Shown piece after piece: positions 54,549 to 61,737 of a stretch of 64,000 nt of DNA. Every line of letters starts with the position of its first letter. The stretch's first letter is position 1. Origin of the DNA: Rhizobiales bacterium Ga0077525 (lineage in GTDB: Bacteria > Pseudomonadota > Alphaproteobacteria > Rhizobiales > Xanthobacteraceae); contig LNDS01000020.1 of the NCBI GenBank assembly GCA_001464835.1, positions 1 to 64,000 on the forward strand, read 5' to 3'. Both the position numbers and the translations under genes were made by a program. The notes beneath the pieces were generated by a model. It was not told where the DNA came from and did not search any database. It worked only from the letters and a program-made list of their open reading frames with translations.

Positions 54549-55349
54549 ATGGCGCAAAGTCCGGCATTCGAGCAACTGACCGCGGGCCACGGCGTGCTGA
54601 GCGCGGTGCGCACCGGCGTAGGCCGCGACCTGGTGGTGCTGCATTCGCTGCTCGCCGACCGGCACGCCTTCGACCCGGTGCTGCCGGCTTTGGCGGCCAA
54701 GCACCGCGTCACGCTTTTCAATCTGCCGGGCTTTCACGGTTCGCTACCGACGGTGCTGCCATTGATGGATGCCTATGTCGCCACGATCGAGGATGGCTTT
54801 GACGAGTTCGCCATTGGCAACGATGCGGTGCTGATTGGCAACGGCTTCGGCGGCACGGTGGCGCTCGCCTTCGCGCTGGCGCATCCGGAGCGCATCGCCA
54901 AACTGGTCTTGAGTGACGCCGCCGCCTGTTTCCCGGACGAAGGCCGTGCCCAATTCGCGGCGATGGCGGGCAAGGTGACGGAGGGCGGCCTCGGCGCCAT
55001 TGCCGAAATCGCGGCAAAGCGCGTGTTCTCGCCGGCCTATCTCGCCGCGCATCCAGAAAAAATCGACGAGCGCAAAAATGTGCTGCTCGGCATCGACCCG
55101 AAAGCCTTTCTCGCGGCCTGCAAGATCTTGCAGGAAGCCGACCTGACGCCGCTGCTGTCACGCCTGAAAGTGCCGACGCTTGTCGTGTGCGGCGAACTGG
55201 ACCAGGCGACCCCGCCGGCGCTGAACAGAGTGATTGTCGAGAAGGTGGCGGGCGCCAAATATGTCGAACTGCCCGGCTGCGGCCATTGCCCGCCGCTCGA
55301 ACAGCCGGAGGCCTTCATCAAGGCGATCAAGGATTTCGCCGGGCTGTAA
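54549..55349 (+). CDS. Alpha/beta-hydrolase-fold protein lacking the nucleophile
   Basis: A 266-residue protein of the alpha/beta-hydrolase fold, like carboxylesterases and 3-oxoadipate enol-lactonases. The Asp (CGELDQATPP, Asp218) and His (GCGHCPPLEQPEAF, His246) of the triad are present, but the nucleophile elbow reads LIGNGFGGTVAL, so the usual Ser is Gly99. The DNA (GGC AAC GGC TTC GGC) leaves no doubt. It may be a non-hydrolytic relative, such as a lyase, a cofactor-less oxygenase or a binding protein. It is divergent from the TRAP-TAXI operon by 170 bp, so both may serve the same compound. Confidence 0.88.
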   Translation: MAQSPAFEQLTAGHGVLSAVRTGVGRDLVVLHSLLADRHAFDPVLPALAAKHRVTLFNLPGFHGSLPTVLPLMDAYVATIEDGFDEFAIGNDAVLIGNGFGGTVALAFALAHPERIAKLVLSDAAACFPDEGRAQFAAMAGKVTEGGLGAIAEIAAKRVFSPAYLAAHPEKIDERKNVLLGIDPKAFLAACKILQEADLTPLLSRLKVPTLVVCGELDQATPPALNRVIVEKVAGAKYVELPGCGHCPPLEQPEAFIKAIKDFAGL

Positions 55350-55418
55350 AGCGTTTTCGACCGAAGGGGGTACCGGTTCGCGTGAAGAAAACGCGTCAAG
55401 ATAAGAAGCGCGGCGAGA

Positions 55419-55619
55419 CTAAATGCGCGCCCGAACTTCGACGACGGCCTCGGCGGCGATCAGCGCCGGATCGGTAGCGCCGAGCTTGAGCCTTCGCTGG
55501 ATAGCGTCGCTCAGAAAACGGCTGGCGTTTGGCCGTTTAATTTCTTCTTGTGAGAGATGTGGCCAGGCCAGGCGAAGCGCCTGGTTGAACAGTTCGACCC
55601 GTCGTGCGATTCCCGGCAA
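55419..55619 (-). CDS. Small hypothetical protein
   Basis: About 66 residues from a TTG at 55619 with GGGGG upstream: RRVELFNQALRLAWPHLSQE and DAIQRRLKLGATDPALIAAEA look like two amphipathic helices, unlike the compositionally odd frame upstream. It is last in a run of small genes that follow hsp20 on the same strand. The start is uncertain and no family is recognised. Confidence 0.4.
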   Translation of the reverse strand: MPGIARRVELFNQALRLAWPHLSQEEIKRPNASRFLSDAIQRRLKLGATDPALIAAEAVVEVRARI

Positions 55620-55687
55620 GCAAGCCCCCGAATTTCTAGCCCTATAACGGGGAAAGCCGGGGGCGGTTCCATTGCTCTGGGCGTTAT

Positions 55688-55894
55688 CTAACCCAGCGCC
55701 ATTGCTGACACCGGGTTTGCCGCGCGCCATGAGAAGCCGGGCTCGGTGTGGTCGTCGCCGGGATACTGGCGCAAGGCTCCGGCGCCGGGAAAGGTCGGCG
55801 CCGGCGGATCGGGATCGCGGCGATCGAAATTGACGCGGACGACATTTCGGTCTCGCGCGACGATGTAGCGGTTGAACATTCCGGCAGTTTGCAT
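55688..55894 (-). CDS. Small hypothetical protein
   Basis: A 68-residue Arg/Pro-rich polypeptide (MFNRYIVARDRNVVRVNFDR, then DPDPPAPTFPGAGALRQYP). It starts 11 bp after the stop of the 26-residue membrane peptide gene, suggesting one transcript. No homology recognised. Confidence 0.45.
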   Translation of the reverse strand: MQTAGMFNRYIVARDRNVVRVNFDRRDPDPPAPTFPGAGALRQYPGDDHTEPGFSWRAANPVSAMALG

Positions 55895-55905
55895 GGCAGG
55901 CCCCG

Positions 55906-55986
55906 TCACGCCTCGGTTCGCCATTCGACAACGAGGGCCGCGATGGCCAGGCACACCGAGAGAACAAAGGCGGTGGCGAGCAACAT
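55906..55986 (-). CDS. 26-residue single-pass membrane microprotein
   Basis: A short frame, MLLATAFVLSVCLAIAAL then VVEWRTEA, i.e. one hydrophobic helix with a short charged end. The ATG has GAGGAG about nine bases upstream. It sits 12 bp after the gene at 55999-56376 and 11 bp before the next small gene, which supports translation within the hsp20 operon. Too short for family assignment. Confidence 0.42.
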   Translation of the reverse strand: MLLATAFVLSVCLAIAALVVEWRTEA

Positions 55987-55998
55987 CGTGCGTGCTCC

Positions 55999-56376
55999 TC
56001 AGACCGGCGGTGAGCCGTCGCGGCCGTTGCCGTCCCGGCGCAACAGACGCCGCCATCGTGTCGCACGCCGGTAGCGTCCGGCGTCCGCGGCCGCGGCATG
56101 CTGCCGGTCGAGCGTCCGCAACGCTTCCATGATCTCATCGAACGGCACGGCGCGGCCGCCCGGATTTTGCCGCAGCGCCGGCGCGGCTTCCACGGCGCAG
56201 GCATCCGACGCCCAGGACGCCAGGATGGCGCGCTTCTCATTCAGCGTCAGGTCGGGATCCCTGACCACTAGATCGGGGTGCAGGAACGCCGACGCCGGAT
56301 GCAGCAGCGCGTCGAGATCGAACGCGTCTTCGCCGCGGCGCAGCGGATGATTTGATGAGGTCAGCCGTTCGTTCAT
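55999..56376 (-). CDS. Conserved hypothetical protein downstream of hsp20
   Basis: A 125-residue protein. The first 95 residues are well ordered: AFDLDALLHPASAFLHPDLV, LNEKRAILASWASDACAVE and PFDEIMEALRTLDRQ; the tail is Arg-rich. It looks like the small proteins with a DLTLNEKRAILASWASD core found in Bradyrhizobium-like genomes. ATG 56376 is chosen since GGAGG lies seven bases before it, while the ATG at 56382 is too close. It is the second gene of the hsp20 operon (84 bp gap). Confidence 0.72.
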   Translation of the reverse strand: MNERLTSSNHPLRRGEDAFDLDALLHPASAFLHPDLVVRDPDLTLNEKRAILASWASDACAVEAAPALRQNPGGRAVPFDEIMEALRTLDRQHAAAADAGRYRRATRWRRLLRRDGNGRDGSPPV

Positions 56377-56460
56377 TGTCATTCCTCCTTTCCGAAAAGG
56401 AGGTGGCCCGCATGAGATGGGACGGACCACCTCGACGGCTTTGACGGCGCTAGGCGCCCG

Positions 56461-56961
56461 TTATGATGCGATCCGCATCTCCTCGCCCGGTCTGTCGACG
56501 GCCTTGGGCTTTTCGCCTTTGCGGGCGTCGCGGCCGGTGGCGATGTCGATGCGGCGCGGCTTCATCGCTTCCGGAATGCGCCGAACCAGATCGATCTGCA
56601 GCAGGCCGTTCTCATGCGTCGCTTTCTCCACCTCGACATGGTCTTCGAGGCTGAACTTGCGCTCGAACGAGCGGGCGGAAATGCCGCGATAGAGAACGTC
56701 TTGGCCCGACGTTGCGGTCTTTTCCTCGGTCTTGCGCCCGGCGACGGTCAGCAGGTTCTGCTGCGCCGTGACCGTGATGTCGTCCGGCGAAAAGCCGGCC
56801 ACCGCCAGCGAGATGCGATAGGCGTCTTCACCGGTGCGCACGATGTCATAGGGCGGGTAATGATCCTGCCCTTCGAGCAGTTGCGTGTTGTTGATGAGGT
56901 CGAACATGCGGTCGAAGCCGATGCTCGACCGCCACAGGGGAGCGAAGTCATAGTTCCTCAT
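56461..56961 (-). CDS. Small heat-shock protein, Hsp20/IbpA family
   Basis: A 166-residue alpha-crystallin-type chaperone that holds unfolding proteins. N-terminal arm FDRMFDLINNTQ, then the alpha-crystallin domain PPYDIVRTGEDAYRISLAVA, FSPDDITVTAQQNLLTVAGR and the end FSLEDHVEVEKATHENGLLQIDL. This is the class A (IbpA-like) type of rhizobia. The C-terminal tail is extended with Lys/Arg and lacks a clear I-x-I motif. ATG 56961 follows GGAGG. The leader looks like a ROSE thermometer. Confidence 0.95.
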   Translation of the reverse strand: MRNYDFAPLWRSSIGFDRMFDLINNTQLLEGQDHYPPYDIVRTGEDAYRISLAVAGFSPDDITVTAQQNLLTVAGRKTEEKTATSGQDVLYRGISARSFERKFSLEDHVEVEKATHENGLLQIDLVRRIPEAMKPRRIDIATGRDARKGEKPKAVDRPGEEMRIAS

Positions 56962-57050
56962 AGCCACATCCTCCGTTGAGCAACATGGGTACGAGCAGTA
57001 CGCCGGACACCCGCCGACGCCCGCACCAGGCCTCGGTTGAGCGCCTGGCG
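56962..57050 (-). promoter_or_regulatory. ROSE-type RNA thermometer leader of hsp20
   Basis: The untranslated leader ends with TTGCTCAACGGAGGA (56969-56983), where the conserved TTGCT can pair imperfectly with the ribosome site GGAGGA across an AAC loop. Upstream, CCAGGCGCTCAACC (57035-57048) and GAGGCCTGG (57026-57034) form a strong hairpin. This arrangement, one or more stable hairpins then a weak one that masks the ribosome site, is that of ROSE elements, which precede hsp20 genes in Bradyrhizobium and others and melt on heat shock. Confidence 0.65.
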
Positions 57051-57154
57051 GCCGACGATTTAGGGGCGGCGTTTTCGATTTCAAGAGCCCGGTTCGGGGG
57101 TGCGGCATTCCGTCAAAAATAAAGAAAATTCAGATATTTATTGACGGCGGGCGC

Positions 57155-58240
57155 TCAACCCAGCGCCGTCAGCACCGCCTTTGTAATGGCCGCAGTGCCG
57201 TCGCTACCGCCATATTCCATCGGCTTCAACCCCGACGCATAGGCCTTGTCCACCGCGCGCTCGATGCGCTGCGCCGCCTCGGAAGCGGGCGCGTGGTCGT
57301 GCTTGTCGGCCAGCCAGTCGAGCATCATCGCCGCGGACAAAATCATCGCCGTCGGATTGGCCTTGCCTTGGCCCATGATGTCCGGCGCGGTGCCGTGGCA
57401 CGGCTGGAACACCGCGTATTTGTCGCCGATGTCGGCCGACGGCGCGATGCCGAGGCCGCCGATCAAGCCGGCCGCAAGGTCGGAGAGAATGTCGCCGAAC
57501 ATATTCTCCATCACCATGACGTCGAAGTCCCACGGCTTCTTCACCATCATCGCCGCGCAGGCATCGACATAGAGCATGTCGGTCTTGGCATCCGGGAAGT
57601 TGGCCTTGCGCTCGTTGAAAATGTCGCGCTGCCAGTTGAATGCCTTGAACACATTGGCCTTGTCGACGAGCGTCAAGCGTCCGGGCTTGCCGCGCTTCTT
57701 GCGCCGCTCGGCGAGGCGCAGGCAGAAGTCGAACAGCCGTTCGGTGGTCTTGCGCGTCACGACCAAGGTTTCGCGCGCGTCGTCGTGCGTGGTGACGCCT
57801 TTGCCCATCGAGGCGAACAGGCCTTCGGTCGATTCGCGCACCAGCACGAAGTCGATGCCGTGCTTGTCGGCGCCGACGATCGGCGACGGCACGCCGGGAA
57901 TGAGCCGCGCCGGCCGCACGCCGGCATAGAGATCGTAGATGAAGCGCAGTTCGACCTGCGGCATGATTTCGGTGTTGTCGGGATAGCGGATGCTCGGCAG
58001 GCCGCAGGCGCCGAGAAAAATCGCGTCGGCCTCGCCGCACAGTTTGATCGTCGCTTCCGACATCGACTTGCCGGTCGCCTTGTATTCCTCGGCGCCGGCC
58101 GGCGCTTCGCTGAAACGGAATTTCAGGCTCGGCGTCGTCGCCTCGATGCGGCGCAGCACATCGAGCGCGGGCGCCGTGACTTCGTGGCCGATGCCGTCGC
58201 CGGGCAATACGGCGATGTGAAAAGCGGAGTTGGCGGACAT
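57155..58240 (-). CDS. Isopropylmalate/isocitrate/tartrate dehydrogenase family protein
   Basis: A 361-residue Mg/NAD-dependent beta-hydroxyacid decarboxylating dehydrogenase. Motifs are AVLPGDGIGHEV, FVLVRESTEGLFAS, VDKANVFKA and the long signature VMVMENMFGDILSDLAAGLI, followed by QPCHGTAPDIMGQGKANP. It is not LeuB-like in its substrate loop (residues 85-100), so tartrate/malate or another beta-hydroxyacid is possible. It is divergent from a hydroxypyruvate isomerase family gene, a pairing that fits glycerate/tartronate or tetronate metabolism. Confidence 0.9.
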   Translation of the reverse strand: MSANSAFHIAVLPGDGIGHEVTAPALDVLRRIEATTPSLKFRFSEAPAGAEEYKATGKSMSEATIKLCGEADAIFLGACGLPSIRYPDNTEIMPQVELRFIYDLYAGVRPARLIPGVPSPIVGADKHGIDFVLVRESTEGLFASMGKGVTTHDDARETLVVTRKTTERLFDFCLRLAERRKKRGKPGRLTLVDKANVFKAFNWQRDIFNERKANFPDAKTDMLYVDACAAMMVKKPWDFDVMVMENMFGDILSDLAAGLIGGLGIAPSADIGDKYAVFQPCHGTAPDIMGQGKANPTAMILSAAMMLDWLADKHDHAPASEAAQRIERAVDKAYASGLKPMEYGGSDGTAAITKAVLTALG

Positions 58241-58316
58241 GAATTTTCCCGGGCTGGCATTGGACGAAGGAATGCGTAATGAATACCGCCGCGCGCTGTA
58301 GCGCAAGGAGCTGGCA

Positions 58317-59099
58317 ATGCCCCGTTTTTCGGCCCATCTCGATTACCTGTTCCAGGACCGCCCGCTGTTGCAGCGCATCGATGCCGCCGCCGCCTGCGGC
58401 TTCAAGGCGGTCGAGGGTCGCTTTCCCGACGTGCCGGCGGCCGACTACAAAGCCGCGCTGGAGCGCAACAACATCCGTGCGCTCGGCATCAATTCGCCAA
58501 TGGGCGGCGAGGGCCAGTTCGGTCTTGCCGCGCTGCCCGGCCGCGAGGCCGATTGGGACAAGTCGTTTGCGCATGCGCTCGATTACGTCACCGCGATCGG
58601 CGCCACTGCGGTGCATTGCCTCGCAGGCAAGGTCGATCCGGGCCAGCGCGCGCAGGCCGACAAGGTGTTCGTCGAAAACCTCAAGCGCGCCGCCGATCTG
58701 GCGGCGGCAAAGAACATCAAGCTCTATATCGAGCCGATCAATCCGCGCGACATGCCGGGTTATTTCCTGTCCCAGGTCGAACACGCCGCCGACATCATCG
58801 CCAAGGTCGGCAAGCCCAATGTCTGGATGCAGTACGATTTTTATCATGTGCAGATCGTCGGCGGCGATCTGATCAAGCGGCTGGAAAAGCACCTTTCGAT
58901 CATCGGCCACATCCAGTGCTCGCAGGTACCGGTGCGCGGCGAGCCGGACGGCGAGGGCGAGATCAATTACCCGTTCGTTTTCGCCGAAGTCGACCGGCTC
59001 GGCTACAAGGAATGGATCGGCTGCGAATACCGGCCGCGCGGAACTACCGAATCGGGGCTCGGCTGGGGGGCGAAATACGGCCTGGGCGGGCGTCCTTAA
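58317..59099 (+). CDS. hyi: Hydroxypyruvate isomerase family TIM-barrel protein
   Basis: A 260-residue TIM-barrel isomerase. MPRFSAHLDYLFQDRPLLQR, VHCLAGKVDPG, IEPINPRDMPGYFLS, MQYDFYHVQIVGGDL and CEYRPRGTTESGLGW are those of the Hyi/OtnI family; Glu in IEPIN and Glu in GCEYRP are the metal and catalytic acids. Its substrate may be hydroxypyruvate or 2-oxotetronate phosphate. It is divergent from the dehydrogenase above. Confidence 0.93.
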   Translation: MPRFSAHLDYLFQDRPLLQRIDAAAACGFKAVEGRFPDVPAADYKAALERNNIRALGINSPMGGEGQFGLAALPGREADWDKSFAHALDYVTAIGATAVHCLAGKVDPGQRAQADKVFVENLKRAADLAAAKNIKLYIEPINPRDMPGYFLSQVEHAADIIAKVGKPNVWMQYDFYHVQIVGGDLIKRLEKHLSIIGHIQCSQVPVRGEPDGEGEINYPFVFAEVDRLGYKEWIGCEYRPRGTTESGLGWGAKYGLGGRP

Positions 59100-59180
59100 C
59101 TGCTGGTTAACCATCAAACATCTTGAAATGGCTTGGTTTTCGGCTTTGCGCCGGGCCCCGCCTTTTGCTAGACAGGGGCG

Positions 59181-59756
59181 ATGTGGGGACGCCGCAAACA
59201 GCCTGAGCCCGAGACGCCGCCGCCGGTCAATCCGCTCAAGGAGGCCGTACGCGAGGCGCGCATCGAGGTTGCCGAGCGCTCCGCCGTCATCGTCGACCTG
59301 CGCGACGCCGAACTGGCGCGGCTCGAGCTTTTGAACGAGGCGCTCGATCCGCTGTTCGCCGACATTCCGGTTTACGTCGAATTGTTCGATCGCGGCATTA
59401 GCAAAGGCGATGTGCCGCGATTGTGGATCGACGTCATCGCCCATGTCGAGATGGGCCGCGACAAAAGGCAGTACCGTTTCGTGCAGGATACGCGCTATGG
59501 CCGCGCCGTGCTTTCCGAGAGCCACGAGATCGCCGACATCGTCAAGGCGGTGACACGCTATGTCGCGCGCCGGCTGGTCGAGCGCGAACGCGCCTTGACC
59601 GACGACGCGCCGTTCGGCATGGCGTCGTCGCAGAAGATGGTGGAGCAGGAACGGCGTCACGGCCGCCTGCGCGCGGTCCGCACGTTCATCTATGGCGTTG
59701 TGGTTACGATTGCGGTGCTGGTGACCCTGGCGATTTTGAACGGGCCGAGGCCTTAG
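59181..59756 (+). CDS. Conserved hypothetical membrane-anchored protein
   Basis: A 191-residue protein. Residues 15-160 are soluble and acidic/basic (LKEAVREARIEVAERSAVIV, DVIAHVEMGRDKRQYRFVQD, HEIADIVKAVTRYVARRL), and a single C-terminal membrane helix (TFIYGVVVTIAVLVTLAIL) ends it, so it is a tail-anchored type. TTAACCAT, a CtrA half-site, lies 67 bp upstream. No function known. Confidence 0.78.
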   Translation: MWGRRKQPEPETPPPVNPLKEAVREARIEVAERSAVIVDLRDAELARLELLNEALDPLFADIPVYVELFDRGISKGDVPRLWIDVIAHVEMGRDKRQYRFVQDTRYGRAVLSESHEIADIVKAVTRYVARRLVERERALTDDAPFGMASSQKMVEQERRHGRLRAVRTFIYGVVVTIAVLVTLAILNGPRP

Positions 59757-60634
59757 CCGAGCAGCGCGCCGCGCTTGATCTCGGCGACTTTACCATTCGC
59801 ACTTATCGCCCGCGACACCATCTCGCATGTCCACGCACCGGGTGCGCCGTCGATGCGATAGAGATTGTATCCCGCCGCGTCGTGATCCATGCCGGGCCTT
59901 GCCGACGCCGACGGCACGCCAACGGCGGGGACTTTCCGTCCGTCAGGTGCATCCAGCCAGTTGATCATGTTCACATGATCGTGGCCGTGCAGCACCAACT
60001 CGGCGCCATGCTGCGCGATCACCGCCTTGAAGGCCTCGGCATCGATCAGCCTTTTGTGATGCGCGGAGGCGCTCACTGGCGGATGGTGAATCATCACCAC
60101 GCGAAACAGTTTCTCGCCTTTGAGCCGGTCGAGCAGCGCGCCCAGTTTTTCAAGCTGCGTGGGACCGACTTCGCCGGTCGCCATGAACGGCGCGGTGACA
60201 ACGCCGCTCGACACGCCGATCAGCGCCAGCGGCCCGCGCCGCCGCACATAGGGAAAGCTCTCCCCATCATCGCCGCGCATGTTGGCGCCCCAGGCGCGCG
60301 CGGCGAGCGCTTCGCAGCCCGATACGTAAATATCGTGATTGCCGGGAATGAAGCTGATGTCGCGCGCCGCGCCGACAGTGTCGAGCCAGGCTCGGCCGTT
60401 CGCATATTCCGCCGGCAGGCCGATATTGGCGATGTCGCCGGTCACCGCGATGTGGTCCGGCTGTTGCGCGTGCAAGTCGGCGACGATTGTCTCGAGCACG
60501 GCGCGGTCATGCACATTGCGCCGCTTGCGCTGCCAGTTCAGCCAGCCGGTCAGCCTCTTGCCGGCAAGCTCGAGAAAGCTCAGCCTCGGCAAAGGCGACA
60601 AATGCGGATCGGACAAATGGGCGAGGGTATACAT
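59753..60634 (-). CDS. Metallophosphoesterase
   Basis: A 293-residue calcineurin-like phosphoesterase. The metal ligands are clear: HLSDPHL, AVTGDIAN, IPGNHD, MIHHPPVS and LHGHDHVN. The family hydrolyses phosphodiesters or pyrophosphates; cAMP phosphodiesterase (CpdA-like) and lipid A pyrophosphatases share the pattern. Convergent with the tail-anchored gene with a 4-bp overlap of stops. Confidence 0.93.
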   Translation of the reverse strand: MYTLAHLSDPHLSPLPRLSFLELAGKRLTGWLNWQRKRRNVHDRAVLETIVADLHAQQPDHIAVTGDIANIGLPAEYANGRAWLDTVGAARDISFIPGNHDIYVSGCEALAARAWGANMRGDDGESFPYVRRRGPLALIGVSSGVVTAPFMATGEVGPTQLEKLGALLDRLKGEKLFRVVMIHHPPVSASAHHKRLIDAEAFKAVIAQHGAELVLHGHDHVNMINWLDAPDGRKVPAVGVPSASARPGMDHDAAGYNLYRIDGAPGAWTCEMVSRAISANGKVAEIKRGALLG

Positions 60635-60654
60635 CGTTTAACGGGCGTAGCCCG

Positions 60655-61614
60655 TTAGCCATGCCCGATCAATATCCCGGCGATGAACACCAGCGCGCCG
60701 CCGACCACGATCTGGAACGCCGCCTGAAGGAACGGCGTATCCATGTAGCGGTAGCGGATCCAGGAAATTACCGCGAGTTCGATCACGACGACGAAGATGG
60801 CGACAAAGGTGGCAATCCAGAAATCAGGAATGAGGTAAGGCAGCGTGTGCCCGAGCCCGCCGATCGTCGTCATCACGCCGGACACGGTGCCGCGCAGCCA
60901 CGGCGTCCCGCGCCCGGTGAGCGAACCGTCGTCGGATAGGGCCTCGGCAAAGCCCATCGAAATGCCGGCGCCGACCGAGGCCGCCATGCCGACGAGAAAC
61001 GTTTCCCAGGTGCTGTGCGTGGCGAAGGCCGCCGCGAACAGAGGCGCGAGCGTCGACACCGAGCCGTCCATTAGACCGACCAGTCCCGGCTGCACATATT
61101 GCAAGAGGAACATGCGGCGCGCCGTCTCGTCTTCCTTTTCGCGCGCGCCGGGCGTGAGGATGGTCTCGCTGAGCTTGTGCGCCAGGCTTTCATGCCCGGC
61201 TTCCGCTTCGGCGAGCGTGATCAGGAGTTCGCGCACCGAAGCGTCGCGCGCGCTTTCCGCCGCCTTGCGGTAGAAGCGCTCGGCCTCGAACTCCATCTCC
61301 TCGGCGAACTTGCGCACCTCGTCGAGACCGAGCGGCCGCATCAGCCATAGCGGCTTCTTCGCCTGCATGAAGCCCTTGACGTCCTGGCGGCGGATCAGCG
61401 GCAGGTATTCGCCGAAGCGCGCGCGGTACAGGTCGTACAGCATGCTGCGGTGGGTGACTTCCTCCTCGGCCATTTCGTCGAACACCTTGGCCGACGAAGG
61501 GAACTGCGCGCGCAGGCCCTCGGCAAAGCCGCGATAGATGCGGCTGTCTTCCTCTTCATTGGTGATGGCCAGCGCCAGCACTTCCTGTTCGCTCAATTCG
61601 GAGAACTTCTTCAC
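60655..61614 (-). CDS. mbfA: Membrane-bound ferritin/iron exporter MbfA (rubrerythrin-VIT1 fusion)
   Basis: A 319-residue inner-membrane protein. The N-terminal rubrerythrin-like domain has the di-iron motifs TNEEEDSRIY, EEEVTHRSM, AEEMEFEAERFY and EAEAGHES. The C-terminal VIT1/CCC1 transporter has five hydrophobic segments, beginning VQPGLVGLMDGSVSTLAPLF. MbfA exports iron and limits peroxide and iron stress in Bradyrhizobium and Agrobacterium, and is repressed by Irr. The Irr-type box at 61664-61678 supports that identity. Confidence 0.93.
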   Translation of the reverse strand: MKKFSELSEQEVLALAITNEEEDSRIYRGFAEGLRAQFPSSAKVFDEMAEEEVTHRSMLYDLYRARFGEYLPLIRRQDVKGFMQAKKPLWLMRPLGLDEVRKFAEEMEFEAERFYRKAAESARDASVRELLITLAEAEAGHESLAHKLSETILTPGAREKEDETARRMFLLQYVQPGLVGLMDGSVSTLAPLFAAAFATHSTWETFLVGMAASVGAGISMGFAEALSDDGSLTGRGTPWLRGTVSGVMTTIGGLGHTLPYLIPDFWIATFVAIFVVVIELAVISWIRYRYMDTPFLQAAFQIVVGGALVFIAGILIGHG

Positions 61615-61663
61615 GGGAATGCCTTTTGCGCGCCGGTGGCCGGATATAGGTCGGCTTTCTATA

Positions 61664-61678
61664 TTAGAATTATTCTAA
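61664..61678 (-). promoter_or_regulatory. Irr-type box (ICE motif) upstream of mbfA
   Basis: TTAGAAT-T-ATTCTAA is a perfect 15-bp palindrome 50 bp before the mbfA ATG, in an AT-rich stretch. It matches the known iron-control-element pattern of Irr (TTAGAA-N3-TTCTAA). It would keep mbfA off when iron is low. Confidence 0.7.
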
Positions 61679-61737
61679 ACATTAAAGCGCTGTTTTTACG
61701 CAGTTCAACAGTCAGGGCATGAAATCGGACGCCGGAA

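Noticed and set aside
55419..56240. A 273-codon minus-strand frame spanning the small genes after hsp20
   Set aside because: Most of the product is Arg/Pro/Ala-rich and overlaps better-supported frames; only its last 66 codons look protein-like, and those are listed separately.
57204..59660. An 818-codon minus-strand frame over the dehydrogenase and isomerase genes
   Set aside because: It crosses two well-supported genes in other frames and has biased composition.
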